Numbered from the stretch's first letter, positions 42,201 through 50,551 are shown. The stretch: 64,000 nt of DNA from Eubacterium sp. (GCA_021769425.1 JAETSX010000007.1:1-64000), one strand, 5' to 3'. Notes: a model not told the origin generated them from the letters alone. Numbers and translations are program-made.

Positions 42201-44107
42201 TCCGTTCTTGTACGAGATTCCAGTTTAGCTGCTTCGGTTTGATTTTCTCTTTCTTTTTGTTCTGTATACAGTTCCTTTTCAGAAATTTCTGCATCTCTCC
42301 AGTCCTGCTTTTGTTTTATCAGAAAAGATTCCAAAAGCATCCTGCTCCATTTGCGGATATTCCAAACCTCCTCCTTCGTCACTTCCTGACGGTGCCGGCT
42401 GAGAAATGTCCGCTCTGCCTGCTGATCTGCCTGTTCCTGATCCTGCCAATCCTCCGGCAATACCTGCTGATAGAATTCCCGATAAGTCTCGAAAGCCTGC
42501 GCCTGATGATGCTCTATTCTTTCCCTGCGTATCTCCCGTTCCTGATCCAGCCTGTAAAACACATAAGAAACGCCATCTCCTGAAAAACGATCTGTATGTT
42601 CCATGATACCGCGGTTTCGTTGATCCGCGTGTTCCATTACCGCATACACCGGCGGTTCTTCTGGTTCCGCTGCACTATGCTCCAGCCATCCCTCTGGCTC
42701 CGCTGCACTATGCTCCAGCCATCCCTCTGGCTCCGCTGCACTATGCTCCAGCCATTCCTCTGGTTCCGCTGCACTATGCTCCAGCCATCCCTCTGATTCC
42801 GTTACATTGAATTCTCTCACCAATTGCCCAATATCCACAATATCCGCAATCTTCTGAAAGGTATTCTTCTCCAGCATAACAGCAGCCCGTTCCTGAAGAT
42901 TTTTGATCTCTTCCTTCCGATATTGTTCCCGCAAATGTTCCATTCTCTCTGCCAAAACTTTTTTGATGTGTCTGGCTGATTTTTGAGTACGCTGGAAAAC
43001 AGTTTTTTCTTTGACAGCCATCTGCTTTAGATTTTTTATCTGCCCAGCAGACTTTTCCGCCTGTACTGCAGACTTTTCTGTTGGTTCTGCAAACTTCTCC
43101 GTCTGTCTTGCGGACTTTTCTGTTGGTTCTGCAAACCTCTCCACCTGTACTGCAGATTTTTCTGTTGGTTCTGCAAACTTCTCCGTCTGTCCTGCAGACT
43201 TTTCCAGCTGCACCCAGACTTTCTGCAAGACTGCTGGTTTTGCCTGTTCCAGGAAACGCAGCATCTCTGTCCTGCTTTTTTTCCATATTTCCTTCTGCCG
43301 GATAATATCTGTCCCTTGCGCCGCCTGGTGGTATACAAAACAGAACTCTTTCTGTTCCATCTTTGTGACTGCTTCCACAAGCTTTTCCTGGGCAGATTGT
43401 TTCCGAACAGCATAAAAAACCTGCCGGATGCTTTTTTCCTTTTCCAGCTGCTGAACCATTCTTCTGCACTGCGTTTCGTCACATTCTCTCAGATATGCAA
43501 GAAACTCCTGTTTTTCCTGCCAGATAATATCTTCCGCCAAAGTCCGATACTCTGTTTCTGAGAGAACGCGGAGCAACTCTTTTTCCACTGTCCGCATTGC
43601 CCTCACAGAATATTCCGCCGAATATTCCCGCAGACGGACGGAAAAAAGAGAAAGCAGACGGTATTCTTCCCTTTGCTTTTCAATGGCTTGGCAGGCCTTC
43701 TGCCAGCTTCGATACCTGAGATCCCCTTTCTCTGCCTGCCAAAGCAGCGCAAAGTACTGTTTTACGTTCCGATACACCGCAAAATCACAGCTTTTCAACT
43801 GTGTCATATAGTGCCGCTCCATCCGCTTAAGGCCGCCCTCCATCTGTTTTTGAGCAAATTTTGCCAGAGCCGGAGATTGTTCCAGCCTCATTTGCATCCT
43901 TTGATTTCGGATTATCAGGTTCAAAAGCAGCTGCACCTGCTCTGGGCGCTGTCCTCTTTCTCCCGTTTCCCCGTCCAGATAAATAAGCTGTATCTGTTCA
44001 TACTCCGGCGAAGAAGTAGGAACATACTTATCCCACAGCCGCTGCAGCATATCCTGTCTGATATGAAGATGTACTTTCTTAGAAAAAGGCTCTCGTAACT
44101 TTAACAT
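39242..44107 (-). CDS. 1621-residue repeat-rich helical protein, candidate tape measure or scaffold
   Basis: The largest protein here, without a recognised family. Residues 1-320 are mixed helical (starts MLKLREPFSKKVHLHI). At least six kinds of tandem repeat follow: about 14 residues (A-E-P-T-E-K-S-A), 11 residues (W-L-E-H-S-A-A-E-P-E), about 15 copies of 12 residues (F-A-E-K-I-L-K-I-E-D-R, about 742-925), 22 residues (Q-D-S-V-Q-S-H-S-A-P-S-R), 13 residues (S-A-G-I-E-A-Y-E-N-Y-N), and 35 residues (T-G-Y-P-Y-A-P-E-E-N). A coiled coil near the C-terminus ends it. There is no membrane helix or signal. Gene position (between tube and tube-adaptor) and length would suit a ruler. The RBS is poor, suggesting low copy number. 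Confidence 0.85.
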   Translation of the reverse strand: MLKLREPFSKKVHLHIRQDMLQRLWDKYVPTSSPEYEQIQLIYLDGETGERGQRPEQVQLLLNLIIRNQRMQMRLEQSPALAKFAQKQMEGGLKRMERHYMTQLKSCDFAVYRNVKQYFALLWQAEKGDLRYRSWQKACQAIEKQREEYRLLSLFSVRLREYSAEYSVRAMRTVEKELLRVLSETEYRTLAEDIIWQEKQEFLAYLRECDETQCRRMVQQLEKEKSIRQVFYAVRKQSAQEKLVEAVTKMEQKEFCFVYHQAAQGTDIIRQKEIWKKSRTEMLRFLEQAKPAVLQKVWVQLEKSAGQTEKFAEPTEKSAVQVERFAEPTEKSARQTEKFAEPTEKSAVQAEKSAGQIKNLKQMAVKEKTVFQRTQKSARHIKKVLAERMEHLREQYRKEEIKNLQERAAVMLEKNTFQKIADIVDIGQLVREFNVTESEGWLEHSAAEPEEWLEHSAAEPEGWLEHSAAEPEGWLEHSAAEPEEPPVYAVMEHADQRNRGIMEHTDRFSGDGVSYVFYRLDQEREIRRERIEHHQAQAFETYREFYQQVLPEDWQDQEQADQQAERTFLSRHRQEVTKEEVWNIRKWSRMLLESFLIKQKQDWRDAEISEKELYTEQKERENQTEAAKLESRTRTEETALSADRKYKLELIHMIKQINRYMEEQNISDEKVTLNWRENLPKDPEIQRLLVHIQELKETQRTEFIKYLADMILILQQENLSHNVKERETANIMLQYEKTESSKSVPQMTEKEFSEKISEIEDRTFAEKILKIEDRAFAEKILKVEDRTFAEQLLKVENRAFAEKILKIEDREFAEQILKIEDRIFAEQLLKVENRAFAEKILKIEDRTFAEQILKIEDREFAEQLLEIDNGKFAEQLMQLEDREFAESLLRTENKRLAENLLKPQNRAFVQRLFQKENKDIIKKLFQIEEKRFVEESLPGNERIPGISHWKLWEWGEALLSHPEYEQERQDADILSGRQQEVVFSEEAGQENLQTQVIRRQIELAKDRNHLQKLLRQINHRIDAGLVYTDVQLSMPQVQELLHDVRQLDEAQYGILVKELSEVVKMQKLLDAGQEPAVTASDGLSNISDVRELYMAETEPSAAHREQDRQEIQQDSVQSHSAPSRNKKQDKREMQQDSVQSHSAPSRNKKQDKREMQQDSVQSHFVPSRNKKQDKREMQRDPAEFAQKDMKEKKQSSGAAAQSLEHRKGKGYQAASYTVLAKRIQQFETQRRLAVRRKLRKMEENLGLPVSREENARNLMKEEAYRGSAGIEAYENYNKDSAGIEAYENYNRDSAGIEAYENYNRDSAGIEAYESYNRDSASENAYERYNEGYPYILEGNNMAGYFPAPEENNMTGSFQADRNNVTGYPYAPEENSVTEYFQAAEEGNKTGNFQADRNNVTGYPYAPEENSVTEYFQAAEEGNMTGNFQADRNSVTGYPYAPGENSVTEYFQAAEENNTGGYLRTAEENNTGGYLQAEENNVIEYLQADGNGVTEYPQTASMENDSLELSKTRLALAPHRNFADRQNVRPPSYRLQELEYSIQKTGALEEEQQRARIRMEEENAQIRSAQEQLDKKLKEVEQQLKKTEGAAQAREDVRSFAEQVKRQLYEELHVEKLRRGLV
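39640..40310 (-). repeat. 105-bp and 39-bp tandem repeats in the 1621-codon gene
   Basis: Three near-identical 105-bp units (35 residues, T-G-Y-P-Y-A-P-E-E-N...) lie at about 39750-40040, and five 39-bp units (13 residues, S-A-G-I-E-A-Y-E-N-Y-N) at about 40120-40310. All keep the reading frame. Confidence 0.85.
40570..40790 (-). repeat. 66-bp tandem repeats in the 1621-codon gene
   Basis: Three to four 66-bp units encode Q-Q-D-S-V-Q-S-H-S-A-P-S-R-N-K-K-Q-D-K. Adjacent units are nearly identical, indicating recent duplication. Confidence 0.85.
41340..41880 (-). repeat. 36-bp tandem repeats in the 1621-codon gene
   Basis: About fifteen 36-bp units encode a 12-residue helical repeat (F-A-E-K-I-L-K-I-E-D-R-x). 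The central units are almost identical; those at both ends have drifted, as expected for unequal exchange in the middle of an array. Confidence 0.85.
42640..42795 (-). repeat. 33-bp tandem repeats in the 1621-codon gene
   Basis: Four 33-bp units encode E-P-E-G/E-W-L-E-H-S-A-A. A separate 42-bp-type array (F-A-E-P-T-E-K-S-A-x-Q) lies at about 43045-43210. Confidence 0.8.
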
Positions 44108-44127
44108 CTGACTATTTCAACCGTCTC

Positions 44128-44568
44128 TTACAATCCAATTTTATTAATGGTTTCTGTTAATCCATTGTGGGATATCTCCACTTTCTTAATCAGCAGGCCG
44201 CTGCTTGAGGCATCTAACGTGTCAATTTCCCACTTGGTTACCACGCCCCAGTTGGCCTGATAAGTTGCCGTAGGGATCATCCCCTTTTCCGGCATTACCA
44301 TAATAATAATTCCCTTTTTCAGTTCATATCCCGCCGTCAGTGTGGTACGGGTCAGCTCTCCGCTGGCAATCCCATACTCCAGAATCAGCTTGTCCATAGA
44401 CTGCCTGGGCTTCTGCAGATAATGAACCCTGTCGTTCACCCCGCCTTCCAACACCGTTTCAAATTCCATTGTAGCGGAGATATTGGATACTTTGGAAAAT
44501 CCCAGAGGTTTTCCATTTAATATCACCTTAAACTTCGTGCGCTTTGCAAGATTATCCTGTATTGCCAT
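44128..44568 (-). CDS. Inner tube protein 2 (gp19-like)
   Basis: A 146-residue tail tube paralogue: F-K-V-I-L-N-G-K-P-L-G-F-S-K-V-S-N-I near the start, V-H-Y-L-Q-K-P-R mid-protein, and the C-terminal S-S-S-G-L-L-I-K-K-V-E-I-S-H-N-G-L. In Afp/PVC loci a second tube-like protein (Afp5) makes the first ring at the baseplate. The ATG at 44568 follows AAGAGGTG; a GTG three codons earlier is inside the RBS. Confidence 0.9.
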   Translation of the reverse strand: MAIQDNLAKRTKFKVILNGKPLGFSKVSNISATMEFETVLEGGVNDRVHYLQKPRQSMDKLILEYGIASGELTRTTLTAGYELKKGIIIMVMPEKGMIPTATYQANWGVVTKWEIDTLDASSSGLLIKKVEISHNGLTETINKIGL

Positions 44569-44587
44569 GTATTTCACCTCTTACTCA

Positions 44588-44767
44588 TCAGATCCGGAAA
44601 ATGTCGTTTTTCGGCGGCTCATGGCTGACTTTTCTGTTTATCTCTGATATTTCCTTACACCAACGGAGCCGTTCATTATGTGTAAGATTCAAAACATCCT
44701 CCCGGCTCCAATGTACATAATAGGCAATAAATGCCGCCTCTTCATAAATTCTGTCCGCCGGATACAC
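44588..44767 (-). CDS. DUF6760-type small injection-system protein
   Basis: A 59-residue protein from GTG 44767: V-Y-P-A-D-R-I-Y-E-E-A-A-F-I-A-Y-Y-V-H-W, then L-T-H-N-E-R-L-R-W-C-K-E-I-S-E-I-N-R-K. This matches the short DUF6760 pattern (tyrosine/proline start, two helices, R-R/L-R-W-x-x-E-I) found next to tube assembly genes in eCIS loci. An upstream ATG at 44830 would add 21 residues overlapping the preceding gene. The stop of that gene lies just three bases before the GTG, so translation is likely coupled. Confidence 0.75.
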   Translation of the reverse strand: MYPADRIYEEAAFIAYYVHWSREDVLNLTHNERLRWCKEISEINRKVSHEPPKNDIFRI

Positions 44768-44769
44768 AT

Positions 44770-45138
44770 TTATGGCCCGGCTTCCATAAAATTTACAGGC
44801 ACTGTAATCTCTTTCCCGCAATGGGGACAAACCGTACGGTAGACGGGAACTTCCGCCTGATTGATCCGCTCGTACAAATCTTGCAGATATGCCAAATCCG
44901 CTGTATAAAGCCCCTCAATTACTTTTGTATCCACCGCAGGCATGGTTCCCAGGCTTGTAATCACTCTGGACAGCAGAATAATCACTAAGTATCCGGGATT
45001 CTGCTGCACCCTTGGGTCACGCAGAGGTATAATCTCATCTGCAGCCGTAGCCAGGCGCATCCTTCCTTCTTTGTGGAGATTTCCCTCTCTGTCCACATAC
45101 CCTCTGGGCAGAACAAAAGAAAACTCTGTCTCAAACAT
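44770..45138 (-). CDS. Tail assembly protein of the injection system
   Basis: A 122-residue protein of a family conserved beside the tube gene in eCIS loci: F-S-F-V-L-P-R-G-Y-V-D-R-E-G-N-L-H-K-E-G, M-R-L-A-T-A-A-D-E-I-I-P-L-R-D-P-R-V-Q, and Y-L-Q-D-L-Y-E-R-I-N. The C-terminus has a C-P-H-C-G zinc-knuckle-like motif. It is thought of as an assembly chaperone by position; its exact role is not established. Confidence 0.85.
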   Translation of the reverse strand: MFETEFSFVLPRGYVDREGNLHKEGRMRLATAADEIIPLRDPRVQQNPGYLVIILLSRVITSLGTMPAVDTKVIEGLYTADLAYLQDLYERINQAEVPVYRTVCPHCGKEITVPVNFMEAGP

Positions 45139-45209
45139 CTTCTGTTCCCTCCTGCTTTCCTGTCAGCTCCGGAAAGCCCGCGTCTTTCCGGAGCCATAGC
45201 AATATAACT

Positions 45210-45635
45210 TTAGGAAACCCTGGTCATTCCCTCATGGGCAATTTCAAGTGACTCAATTGCAACCTCAGAAGAAGTTGCATTGAAATCCGGCGCCGTATAT
45301 TTTGCCGGCCATGCATTGATTACCTGCCAGGATGCCGTGGCAGTTTCAGTCTCATCCAAAATAGTAATGGTAATTGTCTTGCGCTCCACTTCACCTTCCA
45401 CGCCGGCAATCATCCATTCATACATTACCATAGAGTCTGCAACGCCCTGTTTCAACGTAATGTTCCCATATTTTTTCAATCCCGGAAGCTTCAAAGGCGT
45501 CTGAACCATATCGCCTTCCCGGTATTCAATCACATCAATGGATGCGTCAAATCCGGATGCTTCCGAAAATCCTCCGGCCTCTAAGCCGTCTATTTCCACC
45601 TTATATCTAAATTTTCCATATGGAGTACTTGCCAT
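45210..45635 (-). CDS. Inner tube protein 1 (gp19-like, main tube)
   Basis: A 141-residue tail tube protein (TIGR02241/gp19 type): F-R-Y-K-V-E-I-D-G-L-E-A-G-G-F-S-E-A-S-G, L-K-L-P-G-L-K-K-Y-G-N-I-T-L-K-Q-G, and S-E-V-A-I-E-S-L-E-I-A-H-E-G. It polymerises as hexameric rings to make the tube that is driven through the target. The RBS is GAAAGGAGCGTTGTG. A hairpin separates it from the sheath gene. Confidence 0.95.
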   Translation of the reverse strand: MASTPYGKFRYKVEIDGLEAGGFSEASGFDASIDVIEYREGDMVQTPLKLPGLKKYGNITLKQGVADSMVMYEWMIAGVEGEVERKTITITILDETETATASWQVINAWPAKYTAPDFNATSSEVAIESLEIAHEGMTRVS

Positions 45636-45680
45636 CTCTTCACAACGCTCCTTTCTGACTATTTATTCCCTGAAGAAATG

Positions 45681-45727
45681 GTAACTGTTCAGTCCCGGCA
45701 GACGCTCCGACCTGACTGAATAGTTAC
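45681..45727 (-). other. Hairpin between sheath and tube genes
   Basis: GTAACTGTTCAGTC (45681-45694) and GACTGAATAGTTAC (about 45714-45727) pair with a single wobble. Its sequence resembles the 28-bp hairpin at 53595-53655, which also contains GTAACAGTTCAG. It may stabilise the sheath message or partly end transcription. Confidence 0.6.
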
Positions 45728-45754
45728 AAGAAATATTTTCCTGCACCATCATTC

Positions 45755-47491
45755 TTATACGGAATCGCCTGTTTTCTGTGAAATCCTGAAGATTACAAAT
45801 TCAGCAGGCTTCACCGGTGCAATGCCGATAACACAGACCAGTCTTCCATTGTCAATATCATCCTGGCTCATGGTATTTCTTCCGCAATTTACAAAAAATG
45901 CTTCTGACGGCGCAGATCCTGCAAGCGCCCCATTTCTCCAGAGCCCTGTCAGGAATACGTCAATGGTCCGTTTCACACGTACCCACAAAACCTCATCATT
46001 GGGCTCAAATACTGCCCAGTTGGTATTCGCCTTAATGCTCTCTTCAATGAAGATAAACAGTCTGCGCACATTTATGTATTTCCAGCTTGGATCGCTGCTG
46101 GCTGTACGTGCACCCCAGACACGGATGCCCTGTCCCGGGAAAGAACGGATCAGGTTCACTCCCTTGGGATTTAAGATATCCTGCTCGCCTTTGTTAAACT
46201 GGCAGTCCAGTCCCACACAGGCCCGCACTGTCTCATTGGCCGGCGCCTTATGCACTCCTCTTGAAGTATCGCTGCGGGCATAAATTCCAATCACAGAACC
46301 GGAAGGCGGAATCGCCATGTTCTTCTTATCCAGCGGATCAAAAACCTCCAGCCAGGGATGGTACATTGCAGCATAATTGCTGTCCACAATGTCCCTGTGG
46401 GCAATGATGTCATCCATCTTTCTTGCGTCTCTGGGCATATCCAATACCGCAAACCGGCTGGCAAGATTCTCACAATGGGCAACCAGCATTAACTGCACGT
46501 TGGGATCCACCACTCCCGGAACCGCCATAATGGAAACATTGTCATTATCCAAAAATGCCTGTATGCCCGTTCTCTTTCCCGCTCCCTTATCCACGCCGAT
46601 AAAGTCTGCCGCGCTGATATTGGAAACAGAGCCGTTGCTGCCGCCCTTTAAAGAAATGACGCAGAATGCCTTCTCCGGATCTGCCCCTGCAATCTCATCA
46701 AAAGGAGCTATGGCTTCGGTCTTTGGTTTTCCCACATACTCTGCGGTAATCAAATCCGATTTTGCCGTCTTCTTCTCAATATAATTGGGAATTGACACGT
46801 TAAAGGACAAATTCTCATAAAATTCTACAATATCATCAAATTTTACTTCCAGATTAAATTCACAGGTGGAGATCACCTTAGTTGGAAGCAGATTCTTGTC
46901 CACAACATCCTGTTCAAACTCTTTTTCAAAAACAATAATATTGTCCTGGCTTCTGACCACACGATTGTATACCACATTTGTCATATCCTTGTATACAACC
47001 ACATCTCCCTCGTGGAAACCTGCCGAACTTTTGACGGAATACTGTTTTCCGTCCGCTGTCTCAAGCTCCTCTAAAATCTGTGTCTTAGCCTTGCTTGCCG
47101 GGGTTACTACAATACTCATGCTATTGCCCCATAACCCAGGATTCTTCGCCTTTAAGCGAAGCACGGCATCCTCAGCCGGAATTCTTGCCTGGGCAGGCTT
47201 CGCATCCTGCGGCGCCACACGGGAGATAAAGCAGCGGGAACCGCCGTTAACAAAAAAGTGTTCTACCGCATAAGCTAAAAATCGGTATTCCCCGTACTCA
47301 TTTTCAGAAAGATACCCACCGAATTTCCTCTTAAAATCTGCAAAATTGGTAACAAGCTGCGGAACTCCCTCCGCCGGGCCTCTCTCGGCAAGTCCGATAA
47401 ATCCGGCTGTACTCGTACCAACGCCTTCCATGGGCTTTCCGCCTGAATCAAATTCCTCTACATATACGCCTGGTGATAAATATTCAGCCAT
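45755..47491 (-). CDS. Contractile sheath protein
   Basis: A 578-residue tail sheath subunit, first gene of the operon. The N-terminus L-S-P-G-V-Y-V-E-E-F-D-S-G-G is the sheath signature. Other conserved parts are F-I-G-L-A-E-R-G-P (about 30), I-M-A-V-P-G-V (about 320), and the C-terminal F-I-E-E-S-I-K-A-N-T-N-W-A-V-F-E-P-N-D with V-R-V-K-R-T-I-D-V-F-L. Contraction of the assembled sheath drives the tube. The start has only a weak GGAAG; a strong AAAGGAGG is about 45 bases further upstream without a normal start codon near it. Confidence 0.97.
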   Translation of the reverse strand: MAEYLSPGVYVEEFDSGGKPMEGVGTSTAGFIGLAERGPAEGVPQLVTNFADFKRKFGGYLSENEYGEYRFLAYAVEHFFVNGGSRCFISRVAPQDAKPAQARIPAEDAVLRLKAKNPGLWGNSMSIVVTPASKAKTQILEELETADGKQYSVKSSAGFHEGDVVVYKDMTNVVYNRVVRSQDNIIVFEKEFEQDVVDKNLLPTKVISTCEFNLEVKFDDIVEFYENLSFNVSIPNYIEKKTAKSDLITAEYVGKPKTEAIAPFDEIAGADPEKAFCVISLKGGSNGSVSNISAADFIGVDKGAGKRTGIQAFLDNDNVSIMAVPGVVDPNVQLMLVAHCENLASRFAVLDMPRDARKMDDIIAHRDIVDSNYAAMYHPWLEVFDPLDKKNMAIPPSGSVIGIYARSDTSRGVHKAPANETVRACVGLDCQFNKGEQDILNPKGVNLIRSFPGQGIRVWGARTASSDPSWKYINVRRLFIFIEESIKANTNWAVFEPNDEVLWVRVKRTIDVFLTGLWRNGALAGSAPSEAFFVNCGRNTMSQDDIDNGRLVCVIGIAPVKPAEFVIFRISQKTGDSV

Positions 47492-47770
47492 AATCTTCCA
47501 GCACCAGCAACTTTTGCCGCTAATGCCGGCTACCTCCTTTCCTTTTAAAAACTGCACTCTGCAACAATATAACAATTCTGTTGTCTGATGTTTCAAATTA
47601 TAAACCACCCCACTGAACAAAATTCTAAACAATTTTACGTTTTTCCGAAAAGATTGACACAAACCGTACCCGAAAAAATGCAATCGGTGAAAAAGCCCCT
47701 GCATTTTTTATGATTTGCGGTATGATAGAAACAAAAACATCTTAGAACATGCATAAAAGGATACGGCAAA
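47492..47770. promoter_or_regulatory. Divergent control region of the injection system
   Basis: A 279-base region between the sheath gene (minus) and the BTAD regulator (plus). On the minus strand TATAAT is at 47602-47597 without a good -35, as expected for an activator-dependent promoter; this gives a leader of about 100 bases. On the plus strand TATGAT (47721-47726) lacks a clear -35. TTGACA occurs at 47654-47659. No obvious operator repeats were found by eye. Confidence 0.45.
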
Positions 47771-50551
47771 ATGAGGAACGAAAACAGCAAAATTCAGATA
47801 CCAACGATAAACAAAGGCTACACAAAGCGAGGCATCGACGCCCTTCTTTCTTCTTTGGAAACAGGAATTATTATATTGAATGCCGGGGCCGGGTACGGAA
47901 AAACCCAGGCCCTGGCCAATTATGTGCGCAGTTTTCCCGGGAAAAGCGCCTGGTACAGCATCAGCGAAACGGATAATGACCTGATGTCTTTTATCCAAAA
48001 TTTTACCAAATCCGTCCAGTATGCCCTTGGAAATTCCAGTGGGAATTTTGCCGTTTCAGCGCCTCTTTTGGAAAACATCGACATTGTAATGGAACAGCTC
48101 GTGATCTGGCTGGACGAGCGAATTGACTTTCTGAATATTATTCTGGATGATTTCCAGGAAATCACGAACCCCGACATTTTCAATCTGCTGGATATTTTAA
48201 TAGAAACTATGGAGCGCAAAATCCGTCTGTTCCTTGTGGAAAAACGCGCGCTTCCCCGCTTTTTCGACAAATATATCCAAAGCGGATATGCCGTCTGTCT
48301 TGGCATGGAAGAGCTGAAATTCACGCCGGAAGAAATCGCTTCCCTCTTAGAGCCTTCCAGCGACAGCCGCCTGCATTGGGCTAAACTGATCTGCGATTTT
48401 ACCGAAGGATGGCCGGTGGGCATTGCACAGATCATGCTGCAATTGCGGCAGCAGAAAAAACCTGTTACCTCAGACATCATACAAAGCATTTGCGAAAAAC
48501 TGGAGGTTTCCGATTATTTTATGACAAGGGTATATCGGATGCTGCCTTTCGATATTCAGACTTTTCTGAAAAAAACTGCCGTTTTGGATTATATGACTCC
48601 ATCCATCTGCAATAAAATCGCAGGAATCCACAACTCAGACAGCCTGCTTCACTATCTGGTAAATGAAATGCTTTTTGTCCAGGCTCTTGGAGACGGCAGC
48701 AATTTATACCGCTACCATTCCATTTTCCAGCGGTTTTTGTTATCTCAGACACCTTTGGAAGAACAGCAGGAAACCCTTCGGACTGCCGCTTATTTTCTGC
48801 TGAAAACCGGCGACAGGATTCAGGCTGCCGAATATGCCTGCCGGGGCAGCGCAGCGGATATTGTCCAGGCTGTGCTGGAAGTTTCCGGAGATTCCATGTT
48901 AGAAGAACGCCTTTACGGGACCATGGATCGGTGGTTTTCATTCCTTGAAACCAACCATTGTGAATTGACTCCCAGAGCCAGATTCATTTACGGCAAATAT
49001 TTGATGGCATTAGGCCGCACAGCCCAATCCCTTCAGCAGATTGAGCAGTCCGGAAAAGCCTTTTACGAGGAAGGCAGATTGAAAGATTACAAAAAGGTCC
49101 TCTTGTTCGCTGCAGCGGTAAAACGCAGATCCGGCGACCTCCAACTGACTGACGCATATTTAAAACAAGCTGAAGAATTTCCGGAAAATAACTGGAATGA
49201 GACAGCTAAAGCCGTCTGCACCGAGCAGGTAAAGTTAAAATGCTGTCTCCACCAGTTAGAAGAGGCCCTCGCCCTTCTTGACGAACAGACCCAAAAAGGA
49301 ATCCGGTTTCAGCCGGGCAGCTTCCTTGCCGCCGCCTGGCAGGTTCTCCCGAAACTGGTTTTGGATCCAGTGCAGCGCCCTGTCTCCTGTGATATGCAGA
49401 CGGAGACTGATTCAAGGACGAACTCTTCTGCATACAGCATGGGAACAGAGACCATTCCGGAAGGATTTCTTCTCAGAAACTGCATCCTGGCAGAACAGAT
49501 GAAGTCTTCCTACTTGTCGGGGGATTATCCGGCTGCCGGACATGCCGCAAAGAAAATGATTCAAAATTCTGAATATGAAACACTGCAGACGGCAATTGCC
49601 TGGGAAATGCTTGCTGTTTTATCCTGGGATGGCGGAAATTACCGAAAAGCCATTGAACAATCCCGGACCGGCAGCGCTTTTTTGCAGAAAAACCACATAT
49701 GGAATCCCGGATTCACCCCAAAGCATCAGCAGATTTTAAATGAAATCCAGTCCTTTCACCGGAATACCATAGACGCCCGCAGCCTGATTACCCAAAAAAT
49801 AAACCAGGATGCTACTGACCCAAAGGAATCCGGAAAAATCAAAATCCAGTGTATGGGCTGTTTCTCGGTGTTTCTTCCCGCTTCTCCAAATCAGGAAATG
49901 AAATGGCGGACCAAAAAAGCAAGGGAATTGTTTGCCTACTTATTCCATCTTCAGGGAAACAGCGTTTCCAGAGAAGTTCTGGTGGAATTATTGTGGCCGG
50001 ACGCAGGAATAAAAAGCGCAATTGCCCTGTTCCATACCACCCTCTACAGTATCCGGCAGTCCTTTGGACAGGAAGGCCTTGAGGATTTAATTTCTTATGA
50101 GAATAAGAAATATTCTCTGAATATGCAGTTTGTAGACTCTGACTTAGCGGAGCTGACTGCCTATTTCAAAGATGAAACCGCATGTACCGGCAATCCGGAA
50201 AAGATCATCTCTCTTTATCCCGGAAGCTACATGGGAAACAGCGGCTATCTGTGGTCCTACGGAACGGCTAAGGAACTGGAGAACCAGTACCTGAGCGTGC
50301 TCCGTTCAGGCGCGTCCATGCGGACCTCCCAGAAGCTGCCGGAAGCCGCCATACCATTTTTCCAGAGAATGTTGGAAGCCGATCCCTATAACGAAGAAAT
50401 CCTGACCCGGTTGATTGGATGTCTGTACCAAAGCGGCAGGCAATCCGAAGCAAAACAGCAGTACGATCGTATGCTGAAACTGTATCAGGAAGATCTGGAA
50501 CTGGATTTTAAAAAGACCTTTAAAGAGATTGTGGCACAGGAGGATTTATGA
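47771..50551 (+). CDS. MalT-like ATPase with C-terminal BTAD domain, probable activator of the injection system
   Basis: A 926-residue regulator. The P-loop N-A-G-A-G-Y-G-K-T is at about residues 37-45, Walker B-like I-I-L-D-D-F near 123, followed by helical TPR-like repeats. The C-terminal part from residue 690 has an OmpR/SARP-type winged helix (K-A-R-E-L-F-A-Y-L-F-H-L-Q-G-N-S-V-S-R, L-V-E-L-L-W-P-D-A) and a BTAD module (F-F-Q-R-M-L-E-A-D-P-Y-N-E-E-I-L). Such STAND ATPases are ligand-controlled activators that assemble on promoters. Being divergent from the sheath gene, it most likely controls the structural operon. The stop overlaps the next ATG. Confidence 0.88.
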   Translation: MRNENSKIQIPTINKGYTKRGIDALLSSLETGIIILNAGAGYGKTQALANYVRSFPGKSAWYSISETDNDLMSFIQNFTKSVQYALGNSSGNFAVSAPLLENIDIVMEQLVIWLDERIDFLNIILDDFQEITNPDIFNLLDILIETMERKIRLFLVEKRALPRFFDKYIQSGYAVCLGMEELKFTPEEIASLLEPSSDSRLHWAKLICDFTEGWPVGIAQIMLQLRQQKKPVTSDIIQSICEKLEVSDYFMTRVYRMLPFDIQTFLKKTAVLDYMTPSICNKIAGIHNSDSLLHYLVNEMLFVQALGDGSNLYRYHSIFQRFLLSQTPLEEQQETLRTAAYFLLKTGDRIQAAEYACRGSAADIVQAVLEVSGDSMLEERLYGTMDRWFSFLETNHCELTPRARFIYGKYLMALGRTAQSLQQIEQSGKAFYEEGRLKDYKKVLLFAAAVKRRSGDLQLTDAYLKQAEEFPENNWNETAKAVCTEQVKLKCCLHQLEEALALLDEQTQKGIRFQPGSFLAAAWQVLPKLVLDPVQRPVSCDMQTETDSRTNSSAYSMGTETIPEGFLLRNCILAEQMKSSYLSGDYPAAGHAAKKMIQNSEYETLQTAIAWEMLAVLSWDGGNYRKAIEQSRTGSAFLQKNHIWNPGFTPKHQQILNEIQSFHRNTIDARSLITQKINQDATDPKESGKIKIQCMGCFSVFLPASPNQEMKWRTKKARELFAYLFHLQGNSVSREVLVELLWPDAGIKSAIALFHTTLYSIRQSFGQEGLEDLISYENKKYSLNMQFVDSDLAELTAYFKDETACTGNPEKIISLYPGSYMGNSGYLWSYGTAKELENQYLSVLRSGASMRTSQKLPEAAIPFFQRMLEADPYNEEILTRLIGCLYQSGRQSEAKQQYDRMLKLYQEDLELDFKKTFKEIVAQEDL

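Noticed and set aside
13793-47491. Prophage or phage remnant
   Set aside because: Tail genes are complete, but there is no terminase, portal, capsid, integrase, holin or lysin, and the accessory genes are not phage-like.
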